NCBI GenBank assembly: GCA_900539765.1
Contig: UQDF01000056.1
Span: forward strand, 1-13,066
Source: an uncultured Porphyromonas sp.
Lineage (GTDB): Bacteria > Bacteroidota > Bacteroidia > Bacteroidales > Porphyromonadaceae
Length of the DNA: 13,066 nt
Direction of reading: 5' to 3'
Below the pieces are notes generated by a model, which worked only from the letters and a program-made list of their open reading frames with translations, was not told where the DNA came from and ran no database searches. A program made the position numbers and the translations under genes. Of this stretch, positions 7,236 through 13,066 are shown piece after piece; the first letter of the stretch is position 1; each line of letters starts with the position of its first letter.

Positions 7236-8632
7236 AGTGTCTCGCCATTTCTTTTGATTGAACCAGTGAATCGTCCATACCCCTTGTTTACGTTACCCCC
7301 TAAGGGAAGCATCCCGCTACAGAGATCTCTCAGAGCACTCTCGAAAGCGGTGATAGCCTCGCTAACTTGCTCAGTCTCCTCTTGCTCTAAAGCTTGCTTG
7401 TCGACGAAGATATCTAGCTTGATCTCCTGAGCGTTGGTATAGACCGCCTTCTCAGAGAAGAGTGCGCCTCCGATGCTTCCTCCTGTAAAACGATCGATCT
7501 TGACATGATTGAAGACATGATCCTCTGTACTATCTGGACGCTCCATAAAGAGATCGGTAAAGAGCACACAGCCACGTCGCTTGTTGCGACCCTGACTATC
7601 GCCCTCGCCTCCGAAGAGGAGACACACAGCTTTGTTGTTTTGACCCGTATGTTCCTTCTCTAAGTCGCTCCCTTCCAACCTATCGGCAAAGATGCCACAC
7701 TGCTTATTGTAGTGGTAAGCGGTGCGATGCGATAGAGCTCCCTTGACCGAAGAGCTCGGGATAAGGATCGACGCTGTACGCTCTTGGATAGAGCCTACTC
7801 CCTCCTGATCCCATACGATCTGCTGCTCAGAGACGTAGACCCGATCCGCTTCACTATCTCCAAGGCCAGAGCCAAACATAAGGAAGTCTACAGGCTGTAA
7901 TGAGATCTGATAGTGAAGCGTAGCCTCACCCTCGATAGGCTTTAGTTCGTAAGATGCAAAGCCCTCTCGTCCGTCTCGCAGACTAGAAGTGTTGTCTAGA
8001 TAAAGTCTCAGATCGCTCTCCTGGCTTAGGTCTAGCTTGCGATAGAAAGCCGAGATCACCCGTATACTCCCGAAGCCCTTGCGACTACCGCCTCCCAGAC
8101 GGAAAGCCTCGGAGCCGATCGTGTCAATAATCTTAAGAAAGTCTGCCTCCTCTCGATCCTCCACGGCAATAAGCTCCATATCAAAGCAGAAGCGCGTACC
8201 CCGGAAGACCACCTCCTCGTCAAACTTACCTCGTTGCTCCGCACTGCCTCGCTGCCCTATACGTACATGCTGTCGTATCGGTAGCACCTGATAAGCCTCC
8301 AGCACAGCATCTGCTGTGTCACGGGGTGCCAAGCCATCGACCACCTCTCCACGGCTGTTGAGGATCTTAGCATCGCTGATGATGAGACGAGAACCCTCAC
8401 CACCCCGCGGGTCTTGCCAACCCATAAGGGTGTTACCTAGCTCTTGAGACTCCAGCGAGTGACGTATCACACCTGAGAGCGAAGTTCCTGGGATAAATGG
8501 GTAGCCATTGACATCTCGCAGGACTGGCGCATCAGTCATTATGTTTTTATCTCCACACCCTATGGATAGCGGGCTAGTGGTCTCGATGATGATCCGCGCT
8601 GTGTATCGGATTGGATAAAATGTTTGTGCCAT
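7232..8632 (-). CDS. Cas7-Cas7 fusion RAMP protein (Csm3-like)
   Basis: This 466-aa protein holds two Csm3-like RAMP domains in tandem. Domain 1 (about 1-200) has the motif FIPGTSLSG (46-54) and the glycine loop LGGGSRKGFGSIRV (179-192). Aligned by eye with Csm3 (IDSPVIKD before IIPGSSLKG), the segment TDAPVLRD puts D34 at the position of the catalytic Asp33, so domain 1 should cut target RNA. Domain 2 (about 235-466) has IPSSSVKGALSHR (291-303), FGGEGD (340-345) and the loop GGNVNKGYGRFTG (445-457). Its catalytic residue is not obvious because of an insertion after the first strand. Multi-Cas7 fusions are known in III-D and III-E systems. The gene lies 17 nt after the Csx10-like gene, with a GAGAAG-like element before the ATG. 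Confidence 0.85.
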   Translation of the reverse strand: MAQTFYPIRYTARIIIETTSPLSIGCGDKNIMTDAPVLRDVNGYPFIPGTSLSGVIRHSLESQELGNTLMGWQDPRGGEGSRLIISDAKILNSRGEVVDGLAPRDTADAVLEAYQVLPIRQHVRIGQRGSAEQRGKFDEEVVFRGTRFCFDMELIAVEDREEADFLKIIDTIGSEAFRLGGGSRKGFGSIRVISAFYRKLDLSQESDLRLYLDNTSSLRDGREGFASYELKPIEGEATLHYQISLQPVDFLMFGSGLGDSEADRVYVSEQQIVWDQEGVGSIQERTASILIPSSSVKGALSHRTAYHYNKQCGIFADRLEGSDLEKEHTGQNNKAVCLLFGGEGDSQGRNKRRGCVLFTDLFMERPDSTEDHVFNHVKIDRFTGGSIGGALFSEKAVYTNAQEIKLDIFVDKQALEQEETEQVSEAITAFESALRDLCSGMLPLGGNVNKGYGRFTGSIKRNGETL

Positions 8633-8649
8633 ATCTTCTCAGAGAGGGG

Positions 8650-10122
8650 TTAGTTGTTGTTTGAGCAATGCTTGCCCATCATAGAGGCTAGGTTGATCAC
8701 GAGCTCTTGCAGAGAGCCACTATCTTTTTGATCTTTTAGGAACTTGTCTAGCACCTTCTTGCGCCCGTTCTTCTCCCACTTATCCTTTGCTACGCCATGA
8801 TTGAGATAGCCTTCGATAGCCCCAATCAAATTGTCAGGACTATTTGCGACCATAGCCAAGTTGCGGATAGAGCCCCACTGAGAGGCAAAGGCTTCATCTC
8901 TCTTGAAGCGTCCTCCATGCTCCTTAACAAAGCTATTTACCACATTCCAGACCTTGTTTTGCTCGCTCTGACGAGAGACCCTACTCTCTAGATAGTTCCA
9001 CAGCAACTGGTCAGCCCCAGTGAGTGCAGGCAAGTCTTTAGGAGCAGGAGTAGCACTATCTTTTTGACTCGTAGAAGATTTCTTAAAGCGATAGCTAGAG
9101 CGTCCCGTAGTAGGGTCTGCCTGGAGAAAGGCGGGGTTGTAGAGAACTCGCCCGAAGCCCTCGTTGCAGTAGCTTCCGATGTACCTATCATGCAGCTCCT
9201 GCGCATTCGTCTGAACGATAAAGACACTCCCCTTCTCAAAGCCACATCGGTCAGAGTCATAGGCGCGGAGCTTGTAGTTCCACGGGGCATACTGGAAGGT
9301 GCGTACCTGACACTTGTCCCACAAGATCTGCCCCTCCTCTATACCTAGCTCCTGAGCCGTAGGGTGAAAGCTCGGATAGCCTTTGTCATCAAGGAAGATC
9401 AGTCTAGAGTCCGCATAGACGGCTACACACCGACCAGCACTTCCTAGCTCGACAGCCTTATCCGTACTCGTCGGCTCCTCGAAGTCATACGGAGAGATCT
9501 CCACGAGTCCAAACTGAGCCGTCCTCGAGCGTCCTATATGTCGCTGCCCGACCAGTGCCGTGATGATCTCCTCGCGGTAAGCTTGCGCCTCCTCATCTAT
9601 CTCGACTGAGAAGTATAGCGTCACACCACGCTGCAGTGCCTCTAGACCAAACATCTGCTCGTCCTGAGCACGACGTCTCGCTGAGTCATAGGCAGACTTG
9701 ATACAGAAGCTCTTATCCACCTTAACCTCATAGGCCTGACTCTCATCAAAGACATAGAACTCATTGCGCTTCTGCTTGAGTTGCTTCTCTCTCATCTCTG
9801 CACTGCTTGGATCAGGGATGAGATAGTTTACATAGCTCTCCCGCTCTATGCTGACTAGCTTGGGATGATAGATAGCAGCGGGGATCTTCACGCTACGGCG
9901 ATCTCCTAGAGAGGGGTTGGCATCTCCAAACCGCACATGACCACTATGAAATATCAAGAAGCTACGCTCATCCTCCTGATCATATAGCTTGCTAGCTACC
10001 ACCCCGAGGAAGTTGCTCCCTGGGATAAAGGGTAGCGTCTGCGCCTTACCTTCGGTAGCTGGCGTATCGTTGAGCACGATATCAGACAGCAGCTCACACT
10101 TAAACTTCAATACCTCCATCAC
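8650..10122 (-). CDS. Csx10-like two-domain RAMP protein with helical C-terminus
   Basis: This 490-aa protein carries two RAMP folds. The first (about 1-215) opens with the motif PFIPGSNFLG (31-40) and closes with HIGRSRTAQFG (195-205). The second (about 225-335) ends in YIGSYCNEGFGRV (314-326). This layout, with the family-like opening LLSDIVLND, recalls Csx10, the Cas5-group subunit of type III-D that caps the crRNA 5' tag. A low-complexity linker rich in S, T, K and P (about 345-365) leads to a helical region (366-486) that could serve as a small-subunit (Cas11-like) module. The longest frame starts at GTG; the ATG one codon later overlaps the upstream stop as TGATG and is the more likely start, by reinitiation. 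Subtype assignment is tentative. Confidence 0.75.
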   Translation of the reverse strand: MMEVLKFKCELLSDIVLNDTPATEGKAQTLPFIPGSNFLGVVASKLYDQEDERSFLIFHSGHVRFGDANPSLGDRRSVKIPAAIYHPKLVSIERESYVNYLIPDPSSAEMREKQLKQKRNEFYVFDESQAYEVKVDKSFCIKSAYDSARRRAQDEQMFGLEALQRGVTLYFSVEIDEEAQAYREEIITALVGQRHIGRSRTAQFGLVEISPYDFEEPTSTDKAVELGSAGRCVAVYADSRLIFLDDKGYPSFHPTAQELGIEEGQILWDKCQVRTFQYAPWNYKLRAYDSDRCGFEKGSVFIVQTNAQELHDRYIGSYCNEGFGRVLYNPAFLQADPTTGRSSYRFKKSSTSQKDSATPAPKDLPALTGADQLLWNYLESRVSRQSEQNKVWNVVNSFVKEHGGRFKRDEAFASQWGSIRNLAMVANSPDNLIGAIEGYLNHGVAKDKWEKNGRKKVLDKFLKDQKDSGSLQELVINLASMMGKHCSNNN

Positions 10123-10664
10123 TCCTCTACTCTAGAAAGTTTGCAACGGCCGTAGCCTCTATTCCTACCTAAGCCTAGTCGCTTGACAAAGTGCAAAGCG
10201 TCTTCCATCAGCGCCTCTTGCTCCCCAGACTCCAAGCCTCTGATCTCGCCATATAGCGTACACGGGATAGTCGTCTGGATACGTCGCAGACTATGATCCT
10301 TAGCTAGACCATCATCTCCTATCGCTGTAGAGGCCAGGGTCTGGTATAGCATAGCGGGTAGCACCTTACACTCTTTAGAGCTTTTGATATGCTGTGTCAG
10401 AGCATCACTCAGAGAGGCATTGGTAAAGTGTAGCTTGCCTTGCTGGTTCTCACTTCCGAAGAGTTCGTCAACGAGTGTCATATCGTCACTACCCCCGAAG
10501 TGTAGCACACTAGCCACAGCCTCACGTAGTAACCCCTTGATCGTCTTGCCTGGGATAAAGGGGAGCCCATCCGGGTCCTTTATGACCAGCTCATCAGCAT
10601 CAGCTCCAGCCGCCTGACCAGAGCCACAGTGCCAGTTAGAGAAGAATTCTACTTGATACTTCAT
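10119..10664 (-). CDS. Single-domain Csm3-like Cas7 RAMP protein
   Basis: This 181-aa protein is a compact RAMP (Cas7 group) and probable backbone subunit of the effector complex. It has the motif FIPGKTIKG (36-44), FG followed by a KLHF strand (69-80), and the glycine-rich loop LGLGRNRGYGRCK (163-175). In ADELVIKD, D24 lies six residues before D30, as Asp33 does before Asp39 in Csm3, so the target-RNA-cleaving Asp appears conserved. It is shorter than a typical Csm3 (about 210-250 aa). It starts 11 nt after cas10 behind a GGAAG element, and its stop codon overlaps the start of the Csx10-like gene, so the two are probably translationally coupled. Confidence 0.85.
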   Translation of the reverse strand: MKYQVEFFSNWHCGSGQAAGADADELVIKDPDGLPFIPGKTIKGLLREAVASVLHFGGSDDMTLVDELFGSENQQGKLHFTNASLSDALTQHIKSSKECKVLPAMLYQTLASTAIGDDGLAKDHSLRRIQTTIPCTLYGEIRGLESGEQEALMEDALHFVKRLGLGRNRGYGRCKLSRVEE

Positions 10665-10675
10665 CGCTTCCGTTT

Positions 10676-12172
10676 CTAATCTTTTGTCACCACATTCATA
10701 ATGCTATACAGCGAGAGTACATCGAAGGCTGGATATACTGTCTCCATTCTCGTCTTGCCCTTATCATCAGTTTCTTTTCGTCTACATTTCGCTGTGCAGA
10801 GCTCTGTGACCAGCTTACTACTAGCACCACTATACACACTCTTCATACGATCTAGATGCTGACTAGCGAAGTCTACACTCCGATGCATGTGCGTGAGCCA
10901 CTGGCGTAGCCCTGACTTGACACCCTCATCGTCTATCTTCTGAAGTTTATCACAGTACGACAGCAACTCATCTATGGTGAAGTAGCCCGTGCGCTCCGCT
11001 AAGTAGTATGGCCCGAATGCAAAGGAGAGAGCATCTGTAGGCATTAGCACACGCTTAGCGATGTCCGCATAGCTCTCTACGTAGCTATCCTCCACCTTGT
11101 GAAACATCAGGCACGAGGGGATGCTCCCCCCAGTAGCTAAGTGAGACTTCGCATCCTTCTTTGCAGCACTGCAGAGTTCCTCCGCTAGCTTATAGCCATA
11201 GTGGAAGGGGTAAGAAGACTTGATAAAAGCGACCCCAGCACAGGCCGTCAGACAGGGCAGCCCTGTGGCTCTATGCACGATCTCACCTAGCTCTCCCTGC
11301 CCCGTATGATACTCAAACTGACGAATGAACTCCCGTGCATACGCTATAGCCAGACTACCACGTATGATCACCGTCATATCATCACCTCCTAGTACGATGG
11401 GACGCAGTGGATAGGAGTCGCCTTCTCGCACTCCTAGCTTCTCAAAGGCTGCATTGGCAGCACGCTCGGTAGCCTCGTCTAGTAGCTGGGAGAAGCGCCG
11501 GTACTGCTCCATATCTCCCCCGATACGCTGTACGATCTGCCCCAAGCTATTGCCATCTGCATGGACGATAGCGATCCAGTCATTCCTATCCGTCAGCTTT
11601 GCGATGTCATAAGGGTATCGATCAGCATCCACCTTCTTATCACTATCAGTGCCATAAAAGCTTTTCTTAGCGAGCGATAGAGCGTGAATATAGCGTCTCT
11701 TAGCAGCTGTCGTCATATCGACACTTTTATCTTGCCCCTCAGGAGCAACTAGAGGTAGCCCCGTCTTGTTTGATCGCTTCATACCTAGCGCACCAAGCGT
11801 CAGACTAGGCTGGGGCTGGTTACGCTGGCTCCGGAGCTTCTCCTCCAGTTCATTGATGCTATCGGGAAAGTCTCCCGTCATCTCTACGACAGCCTGACTG
11901 ATCGTGATGCCAGGCGCCTCGATCATCACACGACGAGGGAAGTCGCGCACAGTCTTAGCACAGACCTCTAGATCGTCAAAGTAGTAGCGCACATTTCCCG
12001 CAGCACCGATGATCAGAGCCTCATCACGATAGGGCTCTCCGACCGTCTCGCGAAAGAGCTGCGTGCAGATCTGCGCCACCAGCTCACTGGCTCCCACGAT
12101 ATCTTTCAGCTCATTCGTCTGAAAGATAAAGTTTTGGATCCCTTGCACAGAGGCACCATATAAGTATCCCAT
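10676..12172 (-). CDS. cas10: HD-less Cas10 with GGDD cyclase palm
   Basis: This 498-aa protein is the large subunit of a type III effector and probable cyclic-oligoadenylate synthase. It begins directly with the first palm domain, marked by YGASVQGIQNFIF (5-17) and IVGASELV (25-32), a Cmr2-like opening. The second palm has the metal-binding D206 in IVHADGNSLG and an intact GGDD at 262-265 within VLGGDDMTVI. ACAGVAFIKSSYPFHYGYKLA-type sequence follows, as usual in Cas10. The C-terminal part (about 380-498) is helical, like domain D4. No HD nuclease domain precedes the palm, and usual Cas10 proteins with HD are 700-900 aa, so DNA cleavage by this subunit is not expected. No complete zinc finger is seen. 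It lies 15 nt after cas6. Confidence 0.92.
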   Translation of the reverse strand: MGYLYGASVQGIQNFIFQTNELKDIVGASELVAQICTQLFRETVGEPYRDEALIIGAAGNVRYYFDDLEVCAKTVRDFPRRVMIEAPGITISQAVVEMTGDFPDSINELEEKLRSQRNQPQPSLTLGALGMKRSNKTGLPLVAPEGQDKSVDMTTAAKRRYIHALSLAKKSFYGTDSDKKVDADRYPYDIAKLTDRNDWIAIVHADGNSLGQIVQRIGGDMEQYRRFSQLLDEATERAANAAFEKLGVREGDSYPLRPIVLGGDDMTVIIRGSLAIAYAREFIRQFEYHTGQGELGEIVHRATGLPCLTACAGVAFIKSSYPFHYGYKLAEELCSAAKKDAKSHLATGGSIPSCLMFHKVEDSYVESYADIAKRVLMPTDALSFAFGPYYLAERTGYFTIDELLSYCDKLQKIDDEGVKSGLRQWLTHMHRSVDFASQHLDRMKSVYSGASSKLVTELCTAKCRRKETDDKGKTRMETVYPAFDVLSLYSIMNVVTKD

Positions 12173-12187
12173 GAGTAAGTCCTTTAT

Positions 12188-12856
12188 TTAGTTTCTGATT
12201 CTTGTCAATGTCCCAAAGCCTACACTAGCATGCCGGCCCAATCCTATCTGATCGGGCAGCGATACGTTGGCGGCAAACTGTATGTCGAGCGTCACCAGTG
12301 GCACGCCCTTGTACTTCACAGATCGCATAGGTGTCATGGCTGTAATCTCCGTCTCGAGCAGCGAAGGTACGAAGATGCCCACCCCCTTGAGCATCGAGAG
12401 TATATTACCCGTGAGAATCTGCTGCAGCTTCAATATGCGAGCTGCCAGCCCTCTCTCACGCTCAAACAGCTTGTAGTTCTTATCATTCAGCGGTAGCCAG
12501 TCACTCAGCTGATAGATCACCGGCACGTCACGCATCTCCACCTCATGTCTATCCGCATCAATATGCTCTATCCTTAGCGTCACGTGACGCTTGCCGATCA
12601 TCGTCTCCAAGCTCTCCGCCTGGAGCAAGTCCCTGAGCGCATCCACACCATCGGCCACACAGACCAGTGCCGCCTTGCCATCGATCTGTCTATACTGGAT
12701 CAAAGGGTAAGCATAGCGTAGCCCCCCAGCCTCATGATTGTGATATATCGTATTGTCTCGAGACAGCAAGCTGATGATGGCGCCACGAAATAGCGGTAGC
12801 TCCCATCTTGCGATCGGTGTGTCAAATCGCACTTGCAACGTTCTCAGTTCGCCCAT
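12188..12856 (-). CDS. cas6: Cas6 crRNA-processing endonuclease (Cas6b-like)
   Basis: This 222-aa protein is a probable Cas6 that cuts the repeat RNA of a precursor crRNA. The N-terminal part shows FRGAIISLL (23-31) and then YHNH (38-41) and YAYPLIQYR (48-56), a pattern I associate with the Bacteroidota Cas6b-type family; H39 or H41 is the best candidate for the catalytic base. The C-terminal glycine-rich loop IGLGRHASVGFGT (204-216) is the RNA-binding signature of Cas6. The length fits the family. It is the first gene of the operon, about 80 nt downstream of the putative transcription start. No CRISPR array lies in the window, so it must serve an array elsewhere. Confidence 0.85.
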   Translation of the reverse strand: MGELRTLQVRFDTPIARWELPLFRGAIISLLSRDNTIYHNHEAGGLRYAYPLIQYRQIDGKAALVCVADGVDALRDLLQAESLETMIGKRHVTLRIEHIDADRHEVEMRDVPVIYQLSDWLPLNDKNYKLFERERGLAARILKLQQILTGNILSMLKGVGIFVPSLLETEITAMTPMRSVKYKGVPLVTLDIQFAANVSLPDQIGLGRHASVGFGTLTRIRN

Positions 12857-12885
12857 ATCTCTTGCTAAGTCTTGGTCTACACCTT

Positions 12886-12917
12886 TATGCTCCCCTTATG
12901 CTTCCTTATAAGCTCCT
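12886..12917 (-). repeat. Three short tandem repeats in the cas operon leader
   Basis: Read on the minus strand, the untranslated leader holds three contiguous purine-rich units: AGGAGCTTATA (12917-12907), AGGAAGCATA (12906-12897) and AGGGGAGCATA (12896-12886). Each contains an AGG-rich core like a ribosome-binding sequence but lies 30 to 60 nt before the cas6 ATG, too far for a normal one. They could be a protein- or RNA-binding site or a product of slippage. Confidence 0.6.
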
Positions 12918-12942
12918 AAAGAGTTATAAATGTGTCTCTCCG

Positions 12943-12950
12943 CAAAGATA
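12943..12950 (-). promoter_or_regulatory. Candidate Bacteroidota -7 promoter box for the cas operon
   Basis: On the minus strand these bases read TATCTTTG, an exact fit to the Bacteroidota -7 consensus TAnnTTTG. It lies between the right-hand flanking repeat and cas6 and points into the operon, with about 87 nt to the ATG. No clear TTG -33 element is seen at the expected distance upstream, where the sequence is T-rich and then runs into the 15-nt palindrome. Confidence 0.6.
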
Positions 12951-12968
12951 ATAAAAAAGAACTTGTAT

Positions 12969-12983
12969 GGACGCAGTGCGTCC
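12969..12983. repeat. Perfect 15-nt palindrome GGACGCA-G-TGCGTCC
   Basis: Two 7-nt arms flank one central base and are perfectly complementary. The arms share the GGACGC core with the hairpin in the flanking repeat. It sits about 20 nt upstream of the candidate -7 box, so it may overlap the -33 region and could act as an operator, or it may simply be a second unit of the palindromic repeat as on the left side. Confidence 0.7.
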
Positions 12984-12995
12984 GTTCCCGAACGA

Positions 12996-13066
12996 CGAGA
13001 CGAGTAACAATGATGTACGGACGCTCGGCTCGTATCTAGTCGGAGGGCGTCCATTGTGTCAAAGCA
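12996..13066. repeat. Right copy of 71-nt inverted flanking repeat
   Basis: This is the inverted partner of bases 1-71, identical at 64 of 71 positions when reverse-complemented. It contains the same hairpin arms, GGACGC (13019-13024) and GCGTCC (13047-13052). It reaches the last base of the window, as the left copy starts at the first base, so the real repeat may be longer. Confidence 0.85.

Noticed and set aside
10676..12172. Zinc finger in Cas10 from the CTAKC sequence near the C-terminus
   Set aside because: Only one Cys pair is present, with no second pair at a suitable distance.

Overview
The window looks like DNA from a Bacteroidota bacterium, most likely Porphyromonas (asaccharolytica/uenonis type). 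The evidence is the mix of CRISPR protein families I recognise (TIGR03986-, TIGR04423- and Cas6b-like), a TAnnTTTG-type -7 box ahead of the operon, weak Shine-Dalgarno signals and a GC content near 50%. The genus is inferred; no rRNA or other marker gene is present.

All ten genes are on the minus strand and read from right to left. From about 12856 down to 1757 they form one tightly packed operon with gaps of 2-17 nt or short overlaps: cas6, an HD-less cas10, a single-domain Cas7 RAMP, a Csx10-like two-domain RAMP with a helical tail, a Cas7-Cas7 fusion, a 133-aa TIGR04423-like protein, a 783-aa TIGR03986-like RAMP with a long helical tail, a Card1/Can2-like CARF nuclease, and a CARF-HEPN (Csx1/Csx2-like) ribonuclease with an extra C-terminal domain. 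After a 75-nt gap comes a RecD2/Dda-like SF1B helicase. A candidate promoter and a leader with three short tandem repeats precede cas6.

This is a type III CRISPR-Cas interference and signalling module of a non-standard subtype, closest in parts to III-D. As inferred from families: Cas6 cuts crRNA from an array outside the window, the RAMP proteins form the backbone and cut target RNA, and the Cas10 GGDD palm makes cyclic oligoadenylate. That signal would switch on two effectors, a PD-(D/E)xK nuclease and a HEPN RNase. There is no cas1, cas2, CRISPR array, stand-alone Cas11 small subunit, Cas10 HD nuclease or stand-alone ring nuclease. The helical tails of the two large RAMP proteins and the extra domain of the HEPN protein are candidates for the missing Cas11 and signal-off roles.

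Both ends of the window carry copies of the same 71-nt palindromic repeat in inverted orientation (64 of 71 positions identical). This is either the boundary of a transferable cassette or a dispersed intergenic repeat at which a draft contig broke. The AT-rich middle of the HEPN gene coincides with one protein domain and suggests domain exchange.
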